This document shows, piece by piece, positions 48,042 to 58,123 of a stretch of DNA of 64,000 nt. The stretch is from positions 152,001 to 216,000 of the forward strand of contig JAKSYS010000014.1 of NCBI GenBank assembly GCA_022925895.1. Direction: 5' to 3'. Each line of letters begins with the position of its first letter. The stretch's first letter is position 1. The translations under genes were made by a program, and so were the position numbers. This DNA is from Fragilaria crotonensis (taxonomy: Eukaryota > Bacillariophyta > Fragilariophyceae > Fragilariales > Fragilariaceae). The notes beneath the pieces are model-generated. The model did no database searches, was not told the origin of the DNA, and saw only the letters and a list, made by a program, of their open reading frames with translations.

Positions 48042-48842
48042 TTATTCCACCTTCCAAGCCCTGCCGGCTTTCGACGAGTACTCCGAGTACTACTAGTAGT
48101 ACTGCTCGCAGTACAAAACATCGATAGATGCACGGGTTCAACAGGTACTAGTATTACGGTTCATACTAAGTACTGGTACATATGCAAGTGCTGATAGCAT
48201 GAAAAAATTCAGAAAATGCACTGGGGTTATGCTTGTTGGTAAAGAACCTTCCGTTGAAATCCACGACGATAGTTTGCGATACTTTTAGGGTTTCGTCGCG
48301 AAAGTATCGCGACCTGCGGCCACGATAGTCTCACGCTGCGCGCGATAGTTTCATTTTTCTGGATGGACGAAAGAACGATCTTAAAAAATTGTTCTGCGTT
48401 TTGTTTACGGTACATGTACCAGGTTATTAGTCGGAGACTGGCAGTCCCATCTCAACGCTCTGATCAGCGTAGACAACGAAATAGCTTACCTAAAATAGTG
48501 GAGCGATGTCAAAGAGAGTGCAGTACGGAGTGCATTGCAGCCCAATTTCAACAACCAGGCAGAATAAATGTTAAATCTGGAAATTCTTCACATGAGAAGG
48601 AACTTCACAGGGTCTCGAATGCTTGTTCACACATTCAGTTTCTTGATGCTGTGCAAAACCACGTTGAGCATGCCTGGTGTGCTCTGTGAACTGGGATGCA
48701 TCGCCGTTCGAATTTCTCATTAGTAATAGCATACTCTACCATGGCACGCCGGAAGTGTAATGGTTGAAAAGGCTAAATAATCGATTCCTGTCTGTCGGCG
48801 AAAGAATCTATGATTGAAGTTCCTCTGTAACCTTTCGTTTGC
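48042..48842. other. Spacer
   Basis: No supported gene. A 108-codon open frame at 48363-48689 has no protein-like features. GTAC words are frequent near 48070-48190. A small hairpin TCGCGAAAGTATCGCGA sits near 48296. Confidence 0.4.
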
Positions 48843-49106
48843 CTATTTCTTTCCAGCTTTTGTCTTCTTCATTTCTTTTTGGGCTTCCTTGAGACGAGTA
48901 TGCTTTGTCGAGTATATGCTACCCGATCCGCCTCCGCCACCACGATTCTCACGGCGTTTGTCAGTCTTTTTCCCTCCTCCACCTCCTGCTTGATTCGCTG
49001 GGCAATCATCATATTGGTCGTATTCGTCGCCTTGAAAGAATTCTGTCGAATCAACACTCGTTTGCCTATCAGCGAGTTGGGTTGGTGTGGATGACGCTTC
49101 TTGCAT
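48843..49106 (-). CDS. Small Gly-rich basic protein
   Basis: 87 residues from the ATG at 49106; the frame is open upstream but the sequence there does not look coding. It has an acidic N-terminal half, then two Gly runs with KKTDKRRENR between them, and ends SIYSTKHTRLKEAQKEMKK. It weakly recalls small conserved eukaryotic proteins with a DKRRxxxGG motif, but I cannot name a family. Confidence 0.5.
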   Translation of the reverse strand: MQEASSTPTQLADRQTSVDSTEFFQGDEYDQYDDCPANQAGGGGGKKTDKRRENRGGGGGSGSIYSTKHTRLKEAQKEMKKTKAGKK

Positions 49107-49383
49107 TTTGGATGTTGTGTATAATTTGTGTGTCAGGAATGTGTGGAACAATTGTGTTCCTATAAATCTGGCGCTGGTTGAAACGTTGAGCACGACCAAG
49201 TGTTCAAGACATGCTGTGAAACACACGACGAGTCGCAGAGGTGAGTGCACTGGTGCATCACGATATGATGCTACGATCCGCAACACCGCAACGCAGTACT
49301 AGTAGTACCAGTACCATACTCCGGAGTACGAGTTATCCCATTGGCCGCGGTTGTTGCACGACGGTAGAGGAGGTCTCGTAAAT

Positions 49384-50057
49384 GAGCATGTCTTATCATG
49401 GGGTTAAGTGAGTCCCGAATCGAAAAAAAATCAAAAAAGCAAGTCTTATGGGAGGGTATAAGTCATTTTTTAGGATCTTGAATTTGACCCCCTGGGGTCT
49501 ATTTTTTAATCCCGGGTCTAAATTCAGCGAATTTGACCCCAGGGTCAAAGTTTAGACCCCTCGGGGTCTAAATCATCTACGCGTTTCCTACGCCATGTAT
49601 ATACCACTATCCCCCTTTTTTTTGGCACGAATTCTGCTCGTCAAGGCATGGTGTGGATGTCACACATCACTACATGTATGCATACGACTAGTACTAGTAC
49701 TGCATACACAACAATGTCACCTCCACAACGCATTGTTCTCAGGAGTAGAGGTGTGAGCACTCCTGTTGATTTTGTTCCATTGTCTTTCCACAATGCTCAC
49801 CCCATGGTCATCAGTCTCTTGTGGGTGTGATTTGCTTCGGCAATCAAATTTGCTGCAGCAATGTTGTCGTTGTTGACGAGTGACGAGTATAGAAGGGGAG
49901 CTCGATTCTTGATTTTACCATACTGTTCTTCAAAAGGGTTTGAGTTATGAAGTTAAAAATGATAAGACTTGCTTTTTTTTGTTCGACGTGGAGGATCTAA
50001 AATTTAGACCCCAGGGGTTAAAATGTCAAAAATTTAACCCTATGATAAGACTTGCTC
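49384..50057. mobile_element. MITE-like element with GTCTTATCAT termini
   Basis: 674 bp. Left end GAGCATGTCTTATCATGGGG, right end the complement with two differences. Subterminal regions carry repeated TTGACCCC, GGGTCTAAA and TAGACCCC blocks, many palindromic around GGGGTC. No coding capacity; superfamily not determined. Confidence 0.65.
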
Positions 50058-51246
50058 TAAGATCTATACAGAGTACGGAGTACAATTGCAAAATTTGTAC
50101 TCAGTATCACGTTAGCATTGGAATCTGGAATTCAAAATATATTTTCCATGGAATCTGGAATTCAAAATATATTTTCCAGTACTCTGGACATTGGACATGT
50201 AGTTTCTACGTTTCTACTGCAAAATTTGTACCACGGAATCTGGAATTCAAAATACATTTTCCAGTATTTCTAGACAGATCGAACAAACTGGATATGGCAT
50301 TAACGGAGTACTTGTACATAAAATTGTTGTCCGTTCTACACAACGATTCGTACCACGTTATACAATATACATTTCTGCACACAGTGTAAAAAAGTTTTCA
50401 TGTAGATTTCTACTGCAAAATTTGTACCATGTAGTTTTCTACCGCAAATGCTACGTCAGTACGTGGATTAAAAAATAACTATAAACGAATACTTTTGAAA
50501 ATACAGTACGACAATATCTGAACGTTCTCCTGTAGAAGGAGTACTGTAGTACCTGTACCTGGTACTTGTACATACTCCTATCCTGCTATCTACGTCCGAC
50601 TTATACAGTAGCGGTACTCCAGTACGGATTTCTTTTCGTCCTCCAGTACAAGTGCTGCAGACCTGCAGTTGGGCGCTCAAAGCTCAAAGCACTGGGAGCG
50701 TACGTCTGAATTCTGAATCACACATGAGCACATGAGACAGTGGCGCGTGGCGCACCTTGAGAAACTTGAAACATGCTAACATGCTGCAAAATGGGCAGAG
50801 TGAAGAGGAGGAAGGTCCGGCAAATTACGGTTTCGAAATTAGATTGATGCCAGCTAAATTTGTCTTTTCCCGACTTCCACCGAACTGATTCCTCCGTGAC
50901 GAACAGTCCCGTGTCCTCCTGTCAACTGTCAACCATTCCGCGCGCCGTCCGTAGTCGAATCTCCAGGATCTCGCTTGGGATGGTCCTCTTCAAGCCATCA
51001 GCTTACGCTGAACTATGAATTCGTCTACATGGACTTAACGTAGGACCCAGTACAAAAACAAAACTCTAAACATATGGGAAGAAGAGAGGCGCTCTCTCAA
51101 CTCCTAAACCACACCCACCACACAGTTACACAAAACACAAAACAACAAAAAACGAAGTCAATTAGCGCCTAATTAGCTGTTGAGCTACTTGGTGTAATAT
51201 TCAACCACTCTCGACTAACTACTAATGCTGTTGATGATAATACAAA
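50058..51246. other. Spacer upstream of eIF5
   Basis: Three near-identical ~25-bp units with GGAATCTGGAATTCAAAATA lie between about 50119 and 50265. GTAC words are frequent up to 50650. The eIF5 promoter and 5' untranslated region should occupy the right end; no other gene seen. Confidence 0.5.
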
Positions 51247-52645
51247 ATGGCTATTCGCGGTGGATCAATTATCAACATCAGCGGTAAAACACCGGTCGAT
51301 GACCCGGAATACCGCTATCGGATGCCTGCCGTCTACGGAAAGATTGAAGGCAGTGGAAATGGAATCAAGACTGTGATTCCTAACATTTACGACGTTGGCC
51401 TCTCCCTTCATAGAAATCCAGCCGAAGTCAACAAGTTCTTTGGGTGCGAGCTTGGTGCACAGACAACGTATTCACCTGAGACTAATCGAGCTGTAGTCAA
51501 TGGCGCTCATACCGACGTTGCTTTGCAGGCCTTGATTCATCGCTACGTTGAAGCGTATGTCCTCTGTCCAAACTGTCGACTTCCAGAGACAGAGTACAAG
51601 ATCAAGAGCGATGTTATCTTTCATAAGTGTGCCGCCTGTGGCGCTAAGGAAAGGTTGGACATGACTCACAAGCTTACAACTTTCATTTTGGCTCAGGACA
51701 AGAAGGCAAAGAAAGAAGGCAAGAAAGGTGATAAGAAGAAAGACAAAAAGAAGGACAAGAACAAGGACGAAGGTATGTTCTCGATCACGTTGCCTGTAAT
51801 TTTCTTCAGCACTCCCTCATCCTTTCTTTTCTTTTCGCTCGAAATGAAGAAGACGATCACGGTGAGAAAGACAAGGAGAAAAAGAAGAAGGATAAGAAGA
51901 AAAAGAAGGACAACACGGAAGGGGGAGAAGAGGATAAGAAGTCAAAGAAGGACAACACGGAAGGGGGAGAAGACTACATCAAGAATGCCATCTTGGGCAA
52001 GAAGGACGACGATTTTCTTTGTGAGGATGAGGATGAACAAGAATCGCTTGATTCAGAGGCTGGCGTTGACGATGAAGGCGCATTGAGTGAGTATCGGAGT
52101 TTCCAGTTTTCACGCTCCTGTCATGGACCTCGCGGCTAACAATTATTCTTTGCGATGTCTCAGAACTTGCTGTCGAAGCAACCAAGAAGTGGATCAGGGA
52201 GAACCCTGGAGCAGGAGCTGCGGAGCTTTCTGAAGTTATTACAAACCAACAAATGGCCTCCGCTCTCAAGTCGCACGATAAGGTTCATATCGCGGTCCAA
52301 GCCATGTTCTCTCCTCAATTCTTCAAGAACGATGAAGTTATGAAGTTCGCCCCCGCGATTGCTATGGTCACGAACGAAAATCCCATCATGGAGCGTCATC
52401 TTATTGCTGCTCTGGAGGCGTTTTGCATTGACAAACCAAAGAACTTTCCAGTCCTCTTGAAGCAGCTCTACGACAATGACGCTTTGGAAGAAGAGACGAT
52501 CCTGCAGTGGGCAGATGAGGGGCGCAACGAGTATACTTTGGATGTTGTTGACGAAGAGACTCGCGCACGCATTCGTGCTGAAGCTGAGCCAGTTGTTGTT
52601 TGGCTCCAGGAAGCGGAGTCTGACGAGGAAGATGACGAGGAGTGA
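51247..52645 (+). CDS. EIF5: Translation initiation factor eIF5
   Basis: Exons 51247-51772, 51850-52086 and 52164-52645, introns 77 and 77 nt; 414 residues. The N-terminal GAP domain carries INISGKTPVDDPEYRYRMP and a four-Cys zinc ribbon (CPNC...CAAC, about 99-121). A long Lys-rich linker follows, then the C-terminal W2 HEAT domain ending WADEGRNEYTL and the acidic EAESDEEDDEE tail. eIF5 triggers GTP hydrolysis by eIF2 at start-codon recognition. The first intron's acceptor is a GAAGAAG tandem site that could add or drop one residue. The last codons and the stop are duplicated downstream (see repeat). Confidence 0.95.
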
Positions 52646-53221
52646 AAATAGTGTTCGTAATCTTGTGTTTAGCGTTTAAATTAATTAATTAGTTAGGAAT
52701 TAGAACTATGCCACTTGCTGAGACTATGCATGGTCGGCATCACGAACTAATCAGTAGTATCAAGCGAGTACATGATTGTGTAGAAATCACGCGATGCCAA
52801 GGTGCCATCCATACCATCGACGCCAAGCTCTCCATTCGTACTTAACGTGAAGACTTGTGGAATCTCTACCGATTTCTTGCCGTCATTGAATGTCGACGAG
52901 GAAGACGACCAGGAGTGAAAAACGTATCATTTATTCTTGTGTTAGACGTTTGAATTAATGTATTAGTTTGGAATCATGACTATGGGACTTGTTTGGGCTG
53001 AGCATTGTCGACATCACGAACTAATCAATAGGATCAAGCGAGTACATGACGATCACATGGTTGTGTAGATATCACGCGATGCCAATGTTCCATCCATGCC
53101 ATCGACACCGAGCTCTCCAATTGTTATTTCATCATCGGGATGGCTCGCGTCGTCGTTAATGTTAACACCGGAACTGAAGACTTGTGGAATTTCCACCGAT
53201 TTCTTGCCTTCATTGGATGTC
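52622..53221. repeat. Tandem duplication of the joined 3' ends of two convergent genes
   Basis: Unit 1 52622-52894 and unit 2 52895-53221 align along their length (unit 2 has about 50 extra bases). Each starts with the eIF5 end GACGAGGAAGA...GAGTGA and ends with the 3' coding end of the membrane-protein gene on the other strand. The distal half of unit 1 and proximal half of unit 2 are therefore gene-end relics. Confidence 0.85.
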
Positions 53222-53697
53222 GTAGACTGAAAAAGCTTTCGGATGACTCGACTGGGACTTCTTCGCTTTAGAACATAATCATCGTCCAGTGTCAGTTCTT
53301 CATTGTCGACGCTACGTGCAATATCTTCGTCTACCTCCGACATGTCCACATCCGAAGATTGCTTCGCGTGCATCACACTCCGTGTTTTCCCAGTCCTCCA
53401 TCGAGGAGAACGAAGAGAAGCCTCTTTGCGAACAGGACTGTCATTCAGTTCTCCTTGCATCCGCTGGAGTTTTGTCGCTGTTCCTGGGTCCTCCAGATCA
53501 AATGAAGGCGATGCGGCGTCGGATTCCTCCCTTGACACAGTCTTCGCGATCCAAGGCTCGTGCGAAGCGTACGATGTATTTTCCTTTGCTTTCTCGTCGT
53601 CACTCGAAGGGAACAAACACCACCACAGAAACGCAAACACGAGCAGGAATGCGGCCACGGGCAGGACGATGATGGCCGCGGTAGTTGTTGAATCCAT
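53053..53697 (-). CDS. Single-pass membrane protein, unknown
   Basis: 214 residues, single exon. An N-terminal membrane span (AIIVLPVAAFLLVFAFLWW) is followed by a Ser/Asp/Glu-rich cytosolic-type tail without known domain. A short segment TLDDDYVLKRRSPSRVIRKLF may be a conserved peptide. Convergent with eIF5, with the duplicated 3' ends between them. Confidence 0.65.
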   Translation of the reverse strand: MDSTTTAAIIVLPVAAFLLVFAFLWWCLFPSSDDEKAKENTSYASHEPWIAKTVSREESDAASPSFDLEDPGTATKLQRMQGELNDSPVRKEASLRSPRWRTGKTRSVMHAKQSSDVDMSEVDEDIARSVDNEELTLDDDYVLKRRSPSRVIRKLFQSTTSNEGKKSVEIPQVFSSGVNINDDASHPDDEITIGELGVDGMDGTLASRDIYTTM

Positions 53698-54255
53698 GTC
53701 AATAGTCTCGAGTGGATTTTACTCTGCGTGCACTTTTATCTATATGAGGCATGCATTCCGCATCCTGAGTGGCGGTACTCCGAGCACAAGAGCGGTACTT
53801 TCGGTAAGGATAAAGCGTCAATCTTGGGAACGCTTCTGTTCAGAATTGTATAAATGTGTTGGTTCCTCCATCCAGGGATGCGGATCGTGTATGTGAACAT
53901 CAAAGGCATATCATCCGCATGCGAAAAAACCTCAATTATCAGTATACGGCGCTGTTTTAGTTGTATATCATTACGTCATAAAAGCGAAGGAAACGTTAGC
54001 TCACAACGTCGATGCTATTTTCTGAATCATGGCAATGAAATAACTATCACAGTTTGTCGAAGCTATTTTTTTCTATTCCAGGTATCAGACACCAACGCGC
54101 CCGCTCTGCTCATCGAGAGCCTGCCGTGTCTCTTTTCACCAAATCACCTCTCAACGCCACATGCAGAGAATGCCCTCGCGAGCCTCTTAATCCCAACCCC
54201 CGTCGTGTTATTCGTCCACAACTAAAGGTGTTGCAAGCCTTTCAAAGCGACCAAG
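53698..54255. other. Divergent spacer
   Basis: It lies between the start of the 53.0-kb membrane protein and the gene at 54256. A TATTCCAG acceptor-like site near 54082 may mark a 5' intron of the latter. No other gene supported. Confidence 0.4.
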
Positions 54256-54987
54256 ATGAAGAAGTGCTTCTCGAAGCTACTCTGCAAGCGTCGAGATATG
54301 TACGCGGAAGTCTACTCGCAGGCGTACAGTTTAAGTTTTGCTGGTGATGATTATCTTGCCAAGCAAAAATATGTTCCTTCGTCGACATCGGTCCTTTCAT
54401 CGAACGACATGTCACTGCAGTCGGCCGACACGGATGACGATTTCAAAGATCTTGTCACCTCCGTAGACTTGATCCTGCTTGGCAGTGAACAGAAACAGAA
54501 GAAACGCGACAATTCAAAATCTTCGAATAACATGACGTCTTTCGCCGCCATGGGCATCAGAACCGTCACGAGTATCGGGGACGAAGAAACAGTTGCATTC
54601 GATATTGAAACCTTCCTTGAAGAGGAAGGGACACCCGAGATCAGGGCTCCCCCGAAGGAAGAGTTGGATGGATTGCAGGTGGATCCGATGGACTATCATG
54701 TGACCTCTAAACACTGCGCCAGATCCAAACGTCGTCGCTTTCTTGGTCTTTCAAAAGCAAAAATTTCTCCTTTGCTAAGTTTGAAGAAACAGCTCATGAA
54801 GAGCCAGCATTTCGATATGATCGTTGAAGAAATCGATAGAGTCCCGGCCGCTGACAGCCACGTCACCGACGAAAATGAGGGCACTTCGCTTCCGGAACAA
54901 GATAGTGAACCGGATGTGACCATTCTCAGAAATCTATCAAGCACATCAGGACTTTACATTGAGAACGCGCAGTCCGAATCGTCCTGA
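54256..54987 (+). CDS. Unknown Lys/Ser/Asp-rich protein
   Basis: 243 residues from ATG (MKKCFSKLLCKRRDMYAEVY). The N-terminus is basic with two Cys (possible palmitoylation); then acidic, Ser-rich sequence without known domain. A competing open frame ends at 54347 in another phase, so the true 5' end may include a spliced exon. Confidence 0.5.
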   Translation: MKKCFSKLLCKRRDMYAEVYSQAYSLSFAGDDYLAKQKYVPSSTSVLSSNDMSLQSADTDDDFKDLVTSVDLILLGSEQKQKKRDNSKSSNNMTSFAAMGIRTVTSIGDEETVAFDIETFLEEEGTPEIRAPPKEELDGLQVDPMDYHVTSKHCARSKRRRFLGLSKAKISPLLSLKKQLMKSQHFDMIVEEIDRVPAADSHVTDENEGTSLPEQDSEPDVTILRNLSSTSGLYIENAQSESS

Positions 54988-55141
54988 GCTCTAAATGACT
55001 CACTCGGGAATCGCTAACATTGATCCAGACAATAGCATTCTTAGAGTTTTAATATATATATCATAATCATATTCATTGTCTCCAATACTTGCAATTGCCC
55101 GCAGAAGAAGGCAAAGGGAGTCCTAACAATGGACCCTCATA

Positions 55142-56338
55142 TCAAGAAGCGCACATCCAGGCAAGCTCGATCGGCACGTCGACCACCTCATTGAACGTTC
55201 GCTGCCGTGAGCTGTACATTGACTTCATCATAATAACTCCTTGTCTTGGACTAAGAAGGTGAGTAGCCTCGTCGAGGGCTCCCATGGCGACTAGTCGATT
55301 GGCTAGTGTACCTTGAAGGCCAGTGAGCGGCACGTATCGAAGCACCGTTTGCCGTAGAAAATGTTTTGAATCGAAATCTGCCATGACGTTGCCACAAAGG
55401 TGGACAATTTGACACTTCCCTTGCACCTCGACGCGAGCGGCGATTCTCTCGTCATTGCTAGTGTAGTAGATGACATCAGGCGCCTGATGATTCAGAGCAA
55501 ACCGCAACAAGCTTCCATACGATACTTTTGTTGAATCATACGACACTTGTACGACACGCTGACGTCCCACATAGCCTGTCCTCGTGGCCAGAATACCCTC
55601 TTGGCCTGCAAATTCAACCTCGCCGACTTGGGGTTCTGACATCCCAAAGACAACCAGTCGACATATCTGCTGCACTGTCCCATCCGGGCGGAGTCTTTCT
55701 TTCCCTCTCTCCTCTTGATCCAGTATTGACAAGTAGGTAGGTACTTCAATTTTCAGTGCCTTCAGACCACAAGTCATCAAAGAAACGATGTTTCCAACGC
55801 TAACACGACTACCATCAATGCACGCAACCACATCATTACCATCCTTATCGAGGACTCGCACAGATGTGAATGGGGCTTCACACGCCCTACTCGAATCAGG
55901 GTGTATTCGCACTGTGACGAACAAAGATTCTGCCGCTTCAATCACCAGAGGATGCGAGAAGATGCGAATGTCTTTTGATTCGTTGAGCATTTCATTGATT
56001 TCGAAGTAAAGGATGGGTTTGCAGCTTCGTTCCGATTCGGATGTGGCTTCGTTCAGTGATGAGTGTTTACATGGGATCGTCCCGAACTCCTGGTTGTGAG
56101 GACTTTTGCCAAGTTTGTACTCATATTGCGAGTGTGACAAAGTCAGTAATGCTTCTGATGGGGTCGTTGAACGGATTACCATGTGTGGAAATCCCTCTGC
56201 TGTATCCGCGGCACTGACTTCAGTGTCACCAGAGAGTGGTGCTATCCCACAGTTCTTCGATTTCGATGAGATTCCCAGTGTCTGTTTCGCTTCCAACGTC
56301 CCAGCATCTACCAGCACGATGCTGGTGCAGTTCCCCAT
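55142..56338 (-). CDS. Acylated protein with MsrA-like domain lacking catalytic Cys
   Basis: 398 residues, single exon. The N-terminus MGNCTS fits N-myristoylation of Gly2 with palmitoylation of Cys4. Residues about 230-320 resemble the methionine sulfoxide reductase A fold: LVVFGMSEPQVGEVEF, then GILATRTGYVGRQRVVQVSY and SYGSLLRFALNH. Where MsrA has its GCFW motif this protein has SEPQ, so reductase activity is unlikely. The first 220 residues have no recognised domain. Fold assignment is by pattern only. Confidence 0.7.
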   Translation of the reverse strand: MGNCTSIVLVDAGTLEAKQTLGISSKSKNCGIAPLSGDTEVSAADTAEGFPHMVIRSTTPSEALLTLSHSQYEYKLGKSPHNQEFGTIPCKHSSLNEATSESERSCKPILYFEINEMLNESKDIRIFSHPLVIEAAESLFVTVRIHPDSSRACEAPFTSVRVLDKDGNDVVACIDGSRVSVGNIVSLMTCGLKALKIEVPTYLSILDQEERGKERLRPDGTVQQICRLVVFGMSEPQVGEVEFAGQEGILATRTGYVGRQRVVQVSYDSTKVSYGSLLRFALNHQAPDVIYYTSNDERIAARVEVQGKCQIVHLCGNVMADFDSKHFLRQTVLRYVPLTGLQGTLANRLVAMGALDEATHLLSPRQGVIMMKSMYSSRQRTFNEVVDVPIELAWMCAS

Positions 56339-57027
56339 CGAGAGCGTCCCTTGTTTTCGATGATAATTCGAATCACAAGGAGATCGAACTTGGGAGGCAG
56401 GAGTAGAAATTGCAGTACTCCGTTCCGGAGTCCGGAGTGCGGAGTATCGCGATAAATAACTCTACTCTACTAGAATTTCGTATGTCCGGACAGATCTGAG
56501 ATGTTTTGATTATGTCGCATCCTCAAAATTAATTCTTCGATTAGCAGGAGTGTGCACTGTAGAAATTGGCGGGACATGGGTTGACATCCTTGAATCCGAA
56601 GACCCACGTGTAGACATTACTTGAACACGTAGTCGTCGACGTGGAGTCTTCCGGATGACAATGAGGGTTCTATTCAAGATTTAAAAGACTCCGAGATCAG
56701 TCGTGGGCCTCTCTTTGATACTACGTTCTGGAATACGAGTACACAAGAACTAGCTAGCACTCTGGCGTAACCCGAGAATAGTATTGGATTGCTAAGTATC
56801 TCGTGAGCTTCCTTAACAGATGGCACAACTGTGCCTTTTTTAATCCGAGACGACGCCCATGAAGATGTCCTAACATGCGTCTGCACTCTTCGGAAACACT
56901 GTATACACAGGCATGGCCGTCACTGCTCACAGAGGGTCATAGACAAGTGAATCATACACTCCAGACTCAGTAGAGAACTACTGGAGGAGGTATGATAAAA
57001 ATACACAGAGGCATACCGCATACAACT
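56339..57027. other. Spacer left of the MULE
   Basis: No supported gene; a 70-codon minus-strand open frame at 56674-56886 shows no protein features. A few GTAC words and tandem GGAGT words (GAGTCCGGAGTGCGGAGT) lie near 56415-56450. Confidence 0.45.
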
Positions 57028-57036
57028 CCTTTTAAA

Positions 57037-57478
57037 GGGGAAATTGCAATTTAGTCCATAAATAAGTTTAAAGATTATAAAGTACAATGACCCTCTATCT
57101 AGTTTTGTACGGTATTGCAATATAGTACATTATGATTTCTAAATTGCATTGTAGTACACATCTTTTGGCCATGTTTGCTATCTAGTACATTTGTCTATTA
57201 TATAATCCATTTCTCAAATGCAGCGCCTGCCACTCCAAGCTTTCACAGAAGATATCGTACCCCGTCCTGTAGACTAAACAAAAATCAACCATGTTCACCA
57301 CGCTTCTTTGGAGCCGTTCTTCGTCATTTATCTTCCCATGATAGCATCGATGGGTGCAAACCATTTCATTCTGATCCTGTCCATCAACCTCAACATTGGT
57401 CATAATTCACTTAGGTGCAATACTCTTGTCATATTGAATGATATCCATGGTGTGTCAAATTTCCTTGGAAAACAATTT
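57037..57478 (+). repeat. Left TIR of the MULE
   Basis: About 440 bp, inverted match to 62098-62505 plus 63841-63875. Identical over at least 330 bp of the inner part. Confidence 0.9.
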
Positions 57479-57605
57479 CAGTTTCGAAACAGTGTTGTAC
57501 ACAAATGCTTGTACACAGTATAGTGGAGGAGATCTTCATGTTCGAAAGCTGCCACACAATGGCAATTAAACCCAAGTGGACATTAACACCTCATCCACGA
57601 CCACC

Positions 57606-57969
57606 ATGAAGAATACTGGCGATGAACGTAATGATTTAAATAATAAGGACAAGTCTGCTGATGAACAAATTGTTCATGAGAATTCCAATGAAGCCAATTC
57701 CAAGAACCCTGATGAAAACTACATCATCGAGGACGACGAGGACTATGGCAAGGTTGACATGGCAGAAGTCTTTCCAAACACTGATGACAACCCAATCGAG
57801 TACATCTACACCAGGGACAGCACTGGGAGAGTTATTTCGGTGGATTTGTCTCAAGGTACCTCGCAACGAGGTAGAGTTCATTCGCAGTCACGATGAAAAT
57901 GGTGGCATTGTTGACGTGGAATGCCGCTTCAAGAAAACAGGAGAAGATGATACGACAGGCAACAATTAG
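57606..57969 (+). CDS. MULE accessory ORF, unknown
   Basis: An acidic N-terminus (Asn/Asp/Glu-rich) is followed by DDNPIEYIYTRDSTGRVISV and then, in a second frame, EVEFIRSHDENGGIVDVECR. Compared with the relic at 3600-3775, which reads through both segments in one frame, this copy lacks two bases near 57850. Conservation of the peptide between the two copies suggests it was a real protein of about 120 residues. No known family. Confidence 0.6.
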
Positions 57970-58123
57970 TAACCTAGATGCAGGACATGACAAGAAATGA
58001 AGTAACTCATAGTCTAGTAGTAGAACTATTTTTGTTACCTTCATCAAGCAACTACCATGCTGTGGTTACTCGTCTTGTGTTTCCTCTTGCATGTCAAGTG
58101 CGTCTTCTGCATCTATTTCGTTT

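Noticed and set aside
48363-48689. Possible gene of 108 codons
   Set aside because: No protein-like composition or start context; within a repeat-rich spacer.
48739-48800. tRNA-like stretch beginning GCCGGAAGTG
   Set aside because: Does not form a proper cloverleaf and lacks the GGTTCGA box.
56674-56886. 70-codon minus-strand ORF
   Set aside because: Short, no motif, and no plausible flanking exons.
57175-57405. Small ORFs inside the MULE TIRs
   Set aside because: Present identically in both TIRs in mirrored orientation; best explained as non-coding repeat sequence.
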